The translations under genes were made by a program, and so were the position numbers. Shown one piece after another: positions 51,076 through 59,672 of a stretch of 64,000 bases of DNA. The stretch is from an uncultured Bacteroidales bacterium (GTDB lineage: Bacteria > Bacteroidota > Bacteroidia > Bacteroidales > Bacteroidaceae), in assembly GCA_947303715.1 (NCBI GenBank), contig CAMYYY010000001.1, positions 62,001-126,000 of the forward strand, read 5' to 3'. The notes below the pieces were generated by a model. That model worked only from the letters and a program-made list of their open reading frames with translations, made no database searches and was not told the origin of the DNA. Position 1 is the first letter of the stretch, and each line of letters begins with the position of its first letter.

Positions 51076-54048
51076 ATGAAGCATTCATTAAGATTGTTTT
51101 CAGCCGTTGCCCTGCTGATGATGGGCGTGGTGATAGCGTCGGCACAGCCGCGTTTTGAGATGAAGGTGACGGGAACCGTCATGGACAGTAAGACCTCCGA
51201 GCCGTTAGTGGCTGCCGTGGTGAAGGCCACGTCGTCCAACGGAGGCGAGGGCACATTTGCCATTACAGGCGAGAAAGGAACGTTTGAACTGACCCTCAGC
51301 CGCCCTGGAAAGTATACCTTGGAATTCTCCTATCTGGGTTATAAGACCTTTTCGAAGGATTATAATATCCGTCCTGGCCAGGCGAACAACATTGGCCGGA
51401 TCAAGATGGAGGAAGATGCCGTGGCGTTGAAGGAGGCGCAGGTCATTGGTAAGAATATGCGTGTGAAGCAGACTGCCGACACCACTATCATCAATGCCGA
51501 TGGCTATAAGGTGATGGAGGGAGCCTCGGCTGAGGACCTCATTGCCAAGATGCCGGGTATGCGCATTACCGAAAGTGGTGTGGAAGCCCAGGGCGAAACC
51601 GTCGAAAAGGTGCTTGTGGATGGCAAGGAATTCTTTGAGAATGACCCGAAGCTGGCGCTGAAGACCCTCCCCGCCGAGGTGGTGCAGAGCGTGGCTGTGT
51701 TTGACAAGAAATCCGATCAGGCCGAGTTCACAGGCTTCGACGACGGCGAGCGATTCAAGGCGCTTGACGTCCGCACCCGTTCCTATAAGCGTAATGGTGT
51801 GTTTGGAAAGATTACCGCTCAGGGTGGTGCCGACGTGCCAACGAAATACACCCCCGAGGAGAGCCTGACGCCCCGTTATAACTTCAACTTCAATCTGAAC
51901 ATTTTCAACGGCGACCGCCGCGTGACGCTGATGGGACTCTCAAACAACGTCAACCAGCGTAATTTCTCGTTCGATGACCTGATGGGCGCCGGAATGATGG
52001 GCGGCATGGGCGGACGTATGCGTGGCGCACAAAACGGCGTAGCCAAGTCCAACGGTCTGGGCGTCAACTACAACGATGCACTTTTTGATGACAGGCTGGA
52101 GATCCAGGGCAGCTATTTCTTCAACTCTACCGATACCCATCAGGAGGATTCTACCTTTAGCGACTACCTGACTATCGACCGCCGTACGGAGGCCTACTCG
52201 CGCAGCGATACGAAGAACCTGAATCACTCGATGAACATGCTCATCCGCTTTACGCCCGGCGATAACGACCAGATAGTGTTCCGCCCCCGCTTCAGCGCCC
52301 AGCGCAACAGCTCAACGAGCTCCTCCCGCAACTACACCATCTCTCCGTTGGTCCGCGATACCGCTTCAACCTCCAACGAGACGATTTCACGAGGTGACGG
52401 CTACAACGTAGGCGGTAACCTGACGTGGCTGCACAAGCTGAATGACAAAGGGCGTGTGCTTTCGTTGGGATTCAACGGCACCCTTTCAGGTAGTGGCAGT
52501 AATTCTGATGCCATGCGTACCATCAACGCCACATACGTTGACCAGAATGCCACAAACGAAACGAACAACTACAATTATGGTGCCGACGTGACTTGGACGG
52601 AGCCCATCAACGAGAATATGCAGTTGACGGCTTCGTTGAACATGCGCAACAACCATTCAGAAAGCGAACGCGTGACGACGTACGACCAAATGGGCGACAT
52701 GGTGAATGGCAGGAGACTTGACCCCATCGTCCGCGACTCCATCGACGCCAACCTCTCCAACACGTTCATCAGCGACTATAAGACGCAGGGCGCTAACGTC
52801 GGTTATCGCTTCCACAACGATAAGCTGAATGTGATGGCCCGCATGGAACTGCAGCGTGCCGACCTTTCCGGCCGTCAGACCTACGATTACTATCGTGGGG
52901 CTCCCGGGAGTGACCCTTCGTACGTTATCGACTCGAAGATTTACTACAATGTTATGCCGATGGCAATGTTCGAATGGACGGTCAATAGCGGTAACAGCCT
53001 GAACATATTCTATCGCAGCAGTTCATCGGCTCCAGGCATCAACCAGTTGCAGCAAAGCGTAAACAACACCAATCCTCTGGCGCTTTCTACGGGTAATCCC
53101 GACCTCGGCCAGCAACAGAGCCACAACATCAATGCCCGTTTCATTCATAGCAATATGGAAAAAGCTACCAACCTGCAGTTCCATCTGGGTGGCGGAATGG
53201 TGAACAACCCCATCGGTACGGTGACTACCATTGTCAACACGCGCACTACGGTGGACGCACTTCCCATCGCCTTCTACCAGCAGGGCGGCGACCAGTTCAA
53301 GGGCCTTGAGCTGGTGAGAGGTGCGCAGATTACCCGCCCGATGAACCTCAGCGACAATACCTACAACCTGTTTGCAGGACTGACCTACGGCTTGCCCTTT
53401 GACCTTATCATGAGTAACGTAAACATTAATCTCGATGGAGGATACAATGTCTATACTGGCGTACAGGAGGTCGTGACGGCCGATGAGAACGGTAAGCTGA
53501 AGTGTGATGAACTCAAGACAAAGAGCATCAGCCGTAGCATCGCGCCGGGCTTGGAAATCACCTCGAACATCAGCCAGAATCTGGACTTCTCGCTCCACTA
53601 CGACTTGGCATTCAGCGATGTGCAGAGCAACACCAATCCGCGCAACTACCTTACTCATAGCGCTAGCGGCACGTTCCAATGGGTTATCTGGAAGGGTATC
53701 ACCATGGAACATAGCGCCAACTACACTTATTACACCGGTAGCGCGATGGAGGGACAGGATATCTCAACGCTTCTTTGGAACGCTTCGCTGGGCAAGAAGT
53801 TCCTGAACAATGCCCTTGAAGTGAAAATCTCCGGCTACGATATCCTCGGTACACAGCGTTCTTATACCCGTAGCGTCAGCGATATGGCAATCACCAACAG
53901 CTACTACAACGTAATGCCTCGTTATGCGATGCTGACAATCGTCTATAACCTCCGTTCGTTCAAGGGAATTAATACCTCTGGCTCGGAAGGTGGTATGGGC
54001 GGTGGCATGCGTGGTGGTATGCGTGGCGGCCCGGGAATGTTCTTTTAA
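51076..54048 (+). CDS. TonB-dependent-receptor-like outer-membrane beta-barrel protein
   Basis: A 990-residue exported protein. Signal peptide 1-24 (ending ASAQ), then a carboxypeptidase-regulatory-like domain (about 28-110), a plug-like region with LIAKMPGMRITESGVEAQG and VDGKEFFENDP (about 145-190), and a long beta-barrel of the OMP_b-brl_3 type. The C-terminus is unusual: a Gly/Met/Arg-rich tail (GGMGGGMRGGMRGGPGMFF) follows the last strands, and a similar GMMGGMGGRMRGA patch occurs near 300. No SusD partner follows, so nutrient specificity is unknown. Confidence 0.88.
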   Translation: MKHSLRLFSAVALLMMGVVIASAQPRFEMKVTGTVMDSKTSEPLVAAVVKATSSNGGEGTFAITGEKGTFELTLSRPGKYTLEFSYLGYKTFSKDYNIRPGQANNIGRIKMEEDAVALKEAQVIGKNMRVKQTADTTIINADGYKVMEGASAEDLIAKMPGMRITESGVEAQGETVEKVLVDGKEFFENDPKLALKTLPAEVVQSVAVFDKKSDQAEFTGFDDGERFKALDVRTRSYKRNGVFGKITAQGGADVPTKYTPEESLTPRYNFNFNLNIFNGDRRVTLMGLSNNVNQRNFSFDDLMGAGMMGGMGGRMRGAQNGVAKSNGLGVNYNDALFDDRLEIQGSYFFNSTDTHQEDSTFSDYLTIDRRTEAYSRSDTKNLNHSMNMLIRFTPGDNDQIVFRPRFSAQRNSSTSSSRNYTISPLVRDTASTSNETISRGDGYNVGGNLTWLHKLNDKGRVLSLGFNGTLSGSGSNSDAMRTINATYVDQNATNETNNYNYGADVTWTEPINENMQLTASLNMRNNHSESERVTTYDQMGDMVNGRRLDPIVRDSIDANLSNTFISDYKTQGANVGYRFHNDKLNVMARMELQRADLSGRQTYDYYRGAPGSDPSYVIDSKIYYNVMPMAMFEWTVNSGNSLNIFYRSSSSAPGINQLQQSVNNTNPLALSTGNPDLGQQQSHNINARFIHSNMEKATNLQFHLGGGMVNNPIGTVTTIVNTRTTVDALPIAFYQQGGDQFKGLELVRGAQITRPMNLSDNTYNLFAGLTYGLPFDLIMSNVNINLDGGYNVYTGVQEVVTADENGKLKCDELKTKSISRSIAPGLEITSNISQNLDFSLHYDLAFSDVQSNTNPRNYLTHSASGTFQWVIWKGITMEHSANYTYYTGSAMEGQDISTLLWNASLGKKFLNNALEVKISGYDILGTQRSYTRSVSDMAITNSYYNVMPRYAMLTIVYNLRSFKGINTSGSEGGMGGGMRGGMRGGPGMFF

Positions 54049-54088
54049 ATACTAACGTCAATAATTCTTATCAAATAAACTAACCATA

Positions 54089-54400
54089 ATGTCAAAAGGA
54101 GCTGATGTGTTGATTGGCAAAGCCGAAGTGCTTGTCAATGGATTGAAGAAGAAAGTCAATGAACTGACGTCATACGGCATTGATGCTGCTGTGGTGGAAC
54201 GATTGGAAACCGAGATAGAACGCCTACGCCAGACCGATGCCGAGACTGAGGCGCAACTGGCCATATTGAACCAGAAACGCGAAGTCAATGCCGAAGCACG
54301 ATTGACGCTCTATGAAGACCTGCAAAGCCTGAAGCGAATTATCAAAACAGAGTTTGATAAGGCTGACTGGCATTTATACGGTGTCGAGGACAAGCAGTAA
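54089..54400 (+). CDS. Small coiled-coil hypothetical protein
   Basis: A 103-residue, highly charged, nearly all-helical cytosolic protein with heptads (VVERLETEIERLRQTDAETEAQLAILNQKRE). No signal peptide, no known domain. It follows the receptor gene by 40 bp and is followed by a terminator. Confidence 0.65.
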   Translation: MSKGADVLIGKAEVLVNGLKKKVNELTSYGIDAAVVERLETEIERLRQTDAETEAQLAILNQKREVNAEARLTLYEDLQSLKRIIKTEFDKADWHLYGVEDKQ

Positions 54401-54433
54401 TCGTCTTTCTTGTTCTGAGACTCTATGCTTGCA

Positions 54434-54460
54434 AAGCACCTGAAAAATGGTGCTTTTTTC
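54434..54460 (+). terminator. Intrinsic terminator before the sialidase gene
   Basis: AAGCACC-TGAAAAAT-GGTGCTT hairpin followed by TTTTC. Confidence 0.8.
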
Positions 54461-54477
54461 TTTTTTCGAAGTTTTAT

Positions 54478-54508
54478 TTTGAGTTGTAAAGGAAAATTTC
54501 TATATTTG
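54478..54508 (+). promoter_or_regulatory. Predicted promoter of the sialidase gene
   Basis: TTTG (54478-54481), 19 bases, TATATTTG (54501-54508): a full consensus match, 24 bases before the ATG. Confidence 0.75.
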
Positions 54509-54532
54509 CAGCGATAACAAAAACCGAGAGAC

Positions 54533-55900
54533 ATGAAAAATGCTGTTTATTTTCCTCCGTTATTATGGGCGTTTTGCCTCCTTTTGCTGTTTGCTGCTCC
54601 GATACAAGCTGGCGATTCGTCCGACGAGCCTTCTGAAGAACTCTTTGTGACGACAGGCCTGCCCAATTATCGCATCCCGGCTATTACCTGCACACGGAAG
54701 GGCACGTTAGTGGCTGTTGCTGACTACCGCTATGGCGGCAACGACATCGGCTATGGTTCGGTGGAGCTTCGCTACCGCCTTAGTCGTGACAATGGCGCCA
54801 CGTGGGGCGATATCGTGGAGTTTACCAAGGGCAAGTATGCTACATCGCCCAAACCAAAGTTTGACGCAGCATATGGTGACCCTTGCATCGTGGCCGACCG
54901 TACAAGCGACAGCATCCTGATATTAAGTTGCTCAGGCAATACGGGCTTCCCGAATGGTACGCGTGAGGTGCATCAGGGCATTGCACGTTTCTATAGCACC
55001 GACGAGGGCGAGTCTTGGAGTGATCCGGACTATATTCAGGAACCTGTGTATGCGCTCTTTGATAAAAGTAGCCATGGTCCTGTCCGCTCGTTGTTCATTG
55101 GTTCCGGCAAAATCCATCAGAGTCGTTACGTCAAGGTCGGGAAGTTTTACCGTCTATACTGTTCTATCATCGTCAAGGACAAAAGTGGCGTGAACTGCGA
55201 CTACGTTATCTACAGCGATGACTTCGGTAGTACGTGGAAACTTCTCGGCGATGCCGACACACCTCCCATCCCTTCCGGCGATGAACCGAAGGCCGAGGAA
55301 CTCCCCGACGGCAGCGTCATTTGCAGTAGCCGTGTGACGGGAGGGCGTAAGTACAATATCTTCACGTTCAGCGATGTCGTTGCCGGCGAAGGCTCATGGG
55401 GTACCTGCGCCACCTCCAATGCGTCCAATAATGGTGTCATTGCCGCTGGCAATTCCTGCAATGGTGAAATCATGGTAGTTCCGGCCATCCGCAGCGTTGA
55501 TGGTGAGAAACTTTACGTGGCTTTACAATCCGTACCCTTTGGCTATGGCAAGTCCAACGATGGGCGTGACAATGTGGGAATCTATTATAAGAAGTTGTCC
55601 AACAAGTCCGACTTCGGCACTCCTGCTGATCTCGCCCGCGATTGGGACGGACGCCATCAGGCCACCTACCTTCGTTCAGCCTATAGCACTATGTGCATGC
55701 AGGCTGATGGGCGTGTGGCTTTTCTCTATGAGGAGAGCACTCGCAATTACGATTTTTCCATCATTTACAAAGCTTATTCGTTGGAGGACATCACAGGTGG
55801 ACTTTACTCTCTTGATGCCAATCCACAGCGCTATGCCTTTATAAGTCGATATATCGACGAGGAGGTCAGCCCTTTTACAATGGCGATGTCCGCGTGGTAG
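54533..55900 (+). CDS. Exo-sialidase (GH33), main part
   Basis: A 455-residue frame with signal peptide 1-26. The sialidase RIP motif is in NYRIPAIT (47-49) and three Asp-boxes are visible: SRDNGATW (84-91), STDEGESW (near 157) and SDDFGSTW (near 234). A late Arg (YLRSAYS) completes the carboxylate-binding triad. It releases terminal sialic acid from host glycans in the periplasm or at the surface. The frame ends early at TAG (55898-55900), after a CCCTTTT site; the rest of the protein continues in the -1 frame. Confidence 0.9.
   Translation: MKNAVYFPPLLWAFCLLLLFAAPIQAGDSSDEPSEELFVTTGLPNYRIPAITCTRKGTLVAVADYRYGGNDIGYGSVELRYRLSRDNGATWGDIVEFTKGKYATSPKPKFDAAYGDPCIVADRTSDSILILSCSGNTGFPNGTREVHQGIARFYSTDEGESWSDPDYIQEPVYALFDKSSHGPVRSLFIGSGKIHQSRYVKVGKFYRLYCSIIVKDKSGVNCDYVIYSDDFGSTWKLLGDADTPPIPSGDEPKAEELPDGSVICSSRVTGGRKYNIFTFSDVVAGEGSWGTCATSNASNNGVIAAGNSCNGEIMVVPAIRSVDGEKLYVALQSVPFGYGKSNDGRDNVGIYYKKLSNKSDFGTPADLARDWDGRHQATYLRSAYSTMCMQADGRVAFLYEESTRNYDFSIIYKAYSLEDITGGLYSLDANPQRYAFISRYIDEEVSPFTMAMSAW
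55870..55876 (+). other. -1 slippery heptamer at the sialidase frame break
   Basis: CCCTTTT is in phase as C CCT TTT, the X XXY YYZ pattern for -1 frameshifting. A -1 slip here joins the sialidase frame to the downstream frame. Alternatively one C has been lost from an original CCCC. Confidence 0.6.
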
Positions 55901-56565
55901 GAGCGCCTGACCCCGCAAGACGCGATGAGGTGGATGTCGCCATTGCTCGTTTCAAAGCTGAACCTAATGAGCAAACGCATGAAGCGGTGTTTGCTGCCAT
56001 GGAGGCTACTGTCGTTCCGCTTCAGATGGATGACTGCTGGTATGCTTTCCGATATTCAGGGCAAAGTAAACGCTATATGAAGAATATCTCCTCAAAGCTT
56101 ACGTCCAGCACATCTTTGATTTCTTCAGGAGCGGGTCAGTACTTTCGCTTTGTCAGTGCCGATGGCAACGGATGTTATTATGTGCAATGTGCAAAAGATA
56201 TGGGCTATCTGGCTCCAACAGGCAGCGACAGTCAGCAACTGACGTTAGTTGCCGATAAATCCGATGCCGGTATTTACTCTGTCAGCAGCAACCTGCGCGG
56301 GCAGTCGTTCATCGTCTGCCAGAATCCCATCGGGCATCATGCTTGTCTTTCGCTCAACGAGAACTACGATAAAGTGGTACCAGCAGCGCGAAGCGAAGTG
56401 TCGCGATGGTATATTGAGGCAACGTCTTTTATTCCTGCATATATTGAGGAAATAGTAGAGGACGAATCGTCAAGAAACACCATTTTTGACTTTTCGGGCC
56501 GTCGTCGGATAGTGCCTGAGGAGGGAATTTACATTGTCAACGGTAAAAAAATGCTCATAAAGTAG
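55894..56565 (+). CDS. C-terminal extension of the sialidase in the -1 frame
   Basis: About 230 residues continue the sialidase once the frame break is crossed: YNGDVRVVGAPDPARRDEVDVAIARFKAEP, a ricin/beta-trefoil-like region (CWYAFRYSGQSKRYMKN ... GCYYVQCAKDMGYL) and a C-terminal sorting-like tail IFDFSGRRR...GIYIVNGKKMLIK. It has no ribosome-binding site or signal peptide of its own, so independent translation is unlikely. Loss of this part would remove the probable carbohydrate-binding and sorting domains. Confidence 0.75.
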   Translation: MVGAPDPARRDEVDVAIARFKAEPNEQTHEAVFAAMEATVVPLQMDDCWYAFRYSGQSKRYMKNISSKLTSSTSLISSGAGQYFRFVSADGNGCYYVQCAKDMGYLAPTGSDSQQLTLVADKSDAGIYSVSSNLRGQSFIVCQNPIGHHACLSLNENYDKVVPAARSEVSRWYIEATSFIPAYIEEIVEDESSRNTIFDFSGRRRIVPEEGIYIVNGKKMLIK

Positions 56566-56585
56566 TGCCTTACTGAAAAAACAAC

Positions 56586-56593
56586 TATATTTG
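56586..56593 (+). promoter_or_regulatory. Predicted -7 element of the 56620 gene
   Basis: TATATTTG followed by CAG, 27 bases before the ATG. Confidence 0.55.
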
Positions 56594-56619
56594 CAGCGTC
56601 AATTTTAAAAAATCATTGT

Positions 56620-57276
56620 ATGAAAAAGTTATTTATTGCACTTATGACCTTGTGTCTGTTGGCACCCGTATCGGCTGATGCCCAGAATAATCGTGCCCTC
56701 GGCAAGGTGTTGAAGAAGGAGTTCAAACAGAAGAAAAAGGAACTGAAAAAGGGAAAATGGGAGATTTACGGCTCGTCCTTTAGTCTTGAGACAGCTCTTC
56801 AGCGTCACTACGAGAAACTGCTCGCTGGTGGTGAGGGCGTGAGCGAAGTGCAGGGCTTTGCCTCGAACTTCAACTCGAAGAATATCGGCCATCAGATGTC
56901 TGTCAACAATGCTTGCAACAACTACGCCCGTCGTGCGGGCAGCACCGTCCGTGGGCGCATAGTCAGCGACATTACTGCCGATGCAGATAATATTGACTCG
57001 GAGTTTGACAAATTCTATGCCGCCTATGAATCCACCGTCGAGAAGGAAATCAAAGGCGAGATGAGCGAAAGTTTCTCCATTATCCGTGAGGTTGGCAAGG
57101 ATAAAAACAGCGGCAAAGTGATGTATGAGATGCAGTCTTTCTTCATCATCGATGAAAATGCAGCTTCCCGTGCTCGTCTGCGCGCTTTCGAGATTGCCAA
57201 GGCTGAGTCAGAGGCTGCCCAGAAGTATGCCGAGCAGGTGTCTGGCTTCATTGAGGAAGGCTTTGAGGAAGAGTAA
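56620..57276 (+). CDS. Conserved hypothetical exported protein
   Basis: A 218-residue protein with signal peptide 1-22 (ending ADAQ). A Lys-rich stretch follows (VLKKEFKQKKKELKKGKWEIYGSS), then an alpha/beta domain with ASRARLRAFEIAKAESEAAQKYAEQVSGF at the end. The arrangement recalls LPP20-like exported proteins in Bacteroidota. No catalytic motif. Single gene with its own promoter and terminator. Confidence 0.7.
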   Translation: MKKLFIALMTLCLLAPVSADAQNNRALGKVLKKEFKQKKKELKKGKWEIYGSSFSLETALQRHYEKLLAGGEGVSEVQGFASNFNSKNIGHQMSVNNACNNYARRAGSTVRGRIVSDITADADNIDSEFDKFYAAYESTVEKEIKGEMSESFSIIREVGKDKNSGKVMYEMQSFFIIDENAASRARLRAFEIAKAESEAAQKYAEQVSGFIEEGFEEE

Positions 57277-57302
57277 GTCCTCTATGGAAAACGTTTAATG
57301 AT

Positions 57303-57338
57303 AATCGCCGCTGCTTATGCAGCGGCGATTACTTTTTT
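57303..57338 (+). terminator. Intrinsic terminator after the 56620 gene
   Basis: AATCGCCGCTGC-TTAT-GCAGCGGCGATT, 12-bp perfect stem, then ACTTTTTT. Confidence 0.9.
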
Positions 57339-57384
57339 CAATCAAACAGCTTGTTGACTAATCTGACTTGTTGACCTTTCAGAA

Positions 57385-58386
57385 TCAGCAAGCCTTGCCA
57401 TCGGAGCCCAGCACATTCACAATCTTGTGGATGTAGAGCTTCTTCATGTTGTCGCGAGCGGGGCCGAGGTACTTGCGCGGGTCGAACTCAGCGGGCTTCT
57501 CTGCAAACACCTTGCGGACGGCGGCGGTCATGGCCAGACGGCTGTCGGAATCAATGTTGATCTTGCAAACAGCGCTCTTGGCAGCTTCGCGGAGCTGTTC
57601 TTCGGGGATGCCGACGGCAGCCTTCAGGGCACCACCATACTTGTTGATGGTATCAACCTCTTCCTGGGGAACGCTGGATGAGCCGTGAAGAACGATGGGG
57701 AAGCCGGGGAGCTTCTTCTCCACTTCGTGGAGCACGTCGAAGGCGAGGGGAGGAGGAACGAGACGGCCCGTAGCGGGGTCGACGGTACATTGTTCGGGAG
57801 TGAACTTGTAGGCACCGTGGCTCGTACCGATGGAGATGGCGAGGCTGTCGCAACCCGAACGGGTAGCGAAGTCGATAACCTCCTCGGGCTTGGTGTAGTG
57901 GCTCTCCTCTGCACAGACCTCATCTTCAACACCGGCCAGAACGCCCAGTTCAGCTTCAACAGTCACGTCGTACTGGTGAGCATAGTCGACCACCTTCTTG
58001 GTGAGAGCGATATTCTCCTCATAGGGAAGCGACGAAGCGTCAATCATCACGCTTGAGAAACCCATGTCAACGCAGCTCTTGCAAAGCTCGAAGCTGTCGC
58101 CGTGGTCGAGGTGGAGCACGATTTCAGGCTTCTCCCAGCCCAGTTCCTTGGCGTAAGCCACAGCACCTTCGGCCATGTAGCGCAGCAGCGTCTGGTTGGC
58201 GTAGTTGCGGGCACCTTTCGACACCTGAAGGATGACGGGGGACTTGGTCTCGGCAGCAGCCATGATGATGGCCTGAAGCTGTTCCATGTTGTTGAAGTTG
58301 AAAGCGGGGATGGCATAGCCGCCCTTGACTGCCTTGGCAAACATCTCGCGGGTGTTCACAAGGCCTAATTCTTTGTAACTAACCAT
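57385..58386 (-). CDS. fba: Class II fructose-bisphosphate aldolase
   Basis: The 333-residue zinc enzyme splits fructose 1,6-bisphosphate in glycolysis and gluconeogenesis. Landmarks are AIPAFNFNNMEQ, the zinc ligands in LHLDHGDS (near 107) and AELGVLAGVED, the SIGTSHGAYKF block and LHGSSSVP. The ATG giving MVSYKELGLVNTREMF is the true start; a long in-frame upstream extension is not coding. Expected to be highly expressed; no perfect TAnnTTTG promoter is seen (TACCTTCG around 58425 is the nearest). Confidence 0.95.
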   Translation of the reverse strand: MVSYKELGLVNTREMFAKAVKGGYAIPAFNFNNMEQLQAIIMAAAETKSPVILQVSKGARNYANQTLLRYMAEGAVAYAKELGWEKPEIVLHLDHGDSFELCKSCVDMGFSSVMIDASSLPYEENIALTKKVVDYAHQYDVTVEAELGVLAGVEDEVCAEESHYTKPEEVIDFATRSGCDSLAISIGTSHGAYKFTPEQCTVDPATGRLVPPPLAFDVLHEVEKKLPGFPIVLHGSSSVPQEEVDTINKYGGALKAAVGIPEEQLREAAKSAVCKINIDSDSRLAMTAAVRKVFAEKPAEFDPRKYLGPARDNMKKLYIHKIVNVLGSDGKAC

Positions 58387-58564
58387 GTTTGTTTTTGTTA
58401 TTAGTGATACATGCTTTTTTCCGTCCGCGAAGGTACGGAATAATTGGGAGATTTCGCCTGTTTCGTGGGACTTTTTTCGTTGTGATGTGTAAAGAATGTG
58501 AAAAACGCTTGTTTTTTCGCTTGGGATGCTGTTATTTTGCAAAACGAATTCGACAAAAGCCCTC

Positions 58565-59524
58565 ATGAAACCTCGCTCCTTTATTTCATTCCTTCTGATT
58601 CCATTTCTCTTCGTCTCGTGCCTCTCTCCCCTTATTCCTGACGAAGAGAAGGAGGAGGAACAGTCTGCGGATGATACGTTGGTTTTTGTCCCAGATACAA
58701 TCACCATTGTCCACACAGGAACGGCACGTGACGAATTCACCATTGCTGAGGCTCAAGCTATTGGCTATGCGGAAAACGTTTGGGTGAAGGGCTATGTCGT
58801 CGGTACGGTAAAGGGGAGCATGAAGAGCGGCTGTCAGTTTGACCCGCCGTTCAGCGTGGAGTCGAATGTCCTTTTGGCAGACACCTTCCTTACGGACTGG
58901 TGGCATTGTATGCCGGTGGAACTCCCGTCGGGCTCCATGTATCAGTATGCGCTTAATTTGGTGGAAAATCCCGATGTCTACCACGAGATACGGCGCATTC
59001 GGGGTACCGTATCCACATATTTTTATGTGCCGGGCATTCGCGACGTCACGATTGTGGCAGCCTATCATCCTGATGGGGACGACCCTCAGGGCGGGTCGGG
59101 CGATTCCATTCATGGCGAGAGCCTTGCCGACCCGCTATCTGTTGCTGAGGGAATAGCCGGGCAGGGTACAGACGAGTATTCCGAAAGGAAGTGGGTGCGA
59201 GGCTACATCGTGGGCGTCAGCACGGGCAAGGGGAAGGTAACGTTTGCCGACTCCCTCTCCATCAGCACCATCACAACCGTTGAAAACGTGGTGATGGCAG
59301 ATTCAATCGGGGAGAACGAAACGGGCAAAACCCTTGTCGTACAATTGCCCAAGGGCTGCATCCGCAGCGATGTCAACATGGTGGAACATCCTGAGAATCT
59401 CTTCCGCCGCCTTACCGTCAACGGCTTCCTTCGTCCCTACAACAGCCTCCCCGCCGTGCGCGACGTCCTCGGTGTCAACAATAACGTGGATGCTTTCGGC
59501 AATCCCCTTTATCAGATAGAATAG
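58565..59524 (+). CDS. DUF6359-type lipoprotein with two OB-like domains
   Basis: A 319-residue protein with a lipoprotein signal ending LFVSC (Cys19). Two similar domains follow: AIGYAENVWVKGYVVGTVKG...SNVLLADT (about 65-110) and ERKWVRGYIVGVSTGKGK...ENVVMADS (about 210-250), each like the DUF6359 OB-fold unit. The same 'WVKGYVVG' pattern occurs in nucleic-acid-linked lipoproteins of this phylum, and the neighbours are a nuclease-like lipoprotein, a TonB receptor and a DUF5689 lipoprotein. It is likely surface exposed. Confidence 0.8.
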   Translation: MKPRSFISFLLIPFLFVSCLSPLIPDEEKEEEQSADDTLVFVPDTITIVHTGTARDEFTIAEAQAIGYAENVWVKGYVVGTVKGSMKSGCQFDPPFSVESNVLLADTFLTDWWHCMPVELPSGSMYQYALNLVENPDVYHEIRRIRGTVSTYFYVPGIRDVTIVAAYHPDGDDPQGGSGDSIHGESLADPLSVAEGIAGQGTDEYSERKWVRGYIVGVSTGKGKVTFADSLSISTITTVENVVMADSIGENETGKTLVVQLPKGCIRSDVNMVEHPENLFRRLTVNGFLRPYNSLPAVRDVLGVNNNVDAFGNPLYQIE

Positions 59525-59560
59525 TGCAGGTATTACTTATCTTTTTCTACTGGAAACGGG

Positions 59561-59641
59561 GTGTATCAACGCGTTGATACACGTGGCTCAACACGTTGAT
59601 ACACGTGACCCAACGCGTTGATACACGTGACCCAACGCGTT
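59561..59641. repeat. 22-bp tandem repeat with AACGCGTT palindromes
   Basis: Three full units (starting 59567, 59589, 59611) of CAACGCGTTGATACACGTGA plus CC, and a partial fourth at 59633. The second unit has one change (AACACGTT). The first unit is centred in a perfect 22-base palindrome (59561-59582). It lies between convergent genes. Confidence 0.9.
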
Positions 59642-59672
59642 ATGTACGATAGCGAATGCCTGTAATCATTTT

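Noticed and set aside
57385..58743. Long N-terminal extension of fructose-bisphosphate aldolase
   Set aside because: The extra 119 residues are antisense to the DUF6359 gene and its promoter region; the family starts at MVSYKELGLV.
59561..59641. Short CRISPR array
   Set aside because: Units are contiguous 22-bp repeats without unique spacers and no cas genes are nearby.
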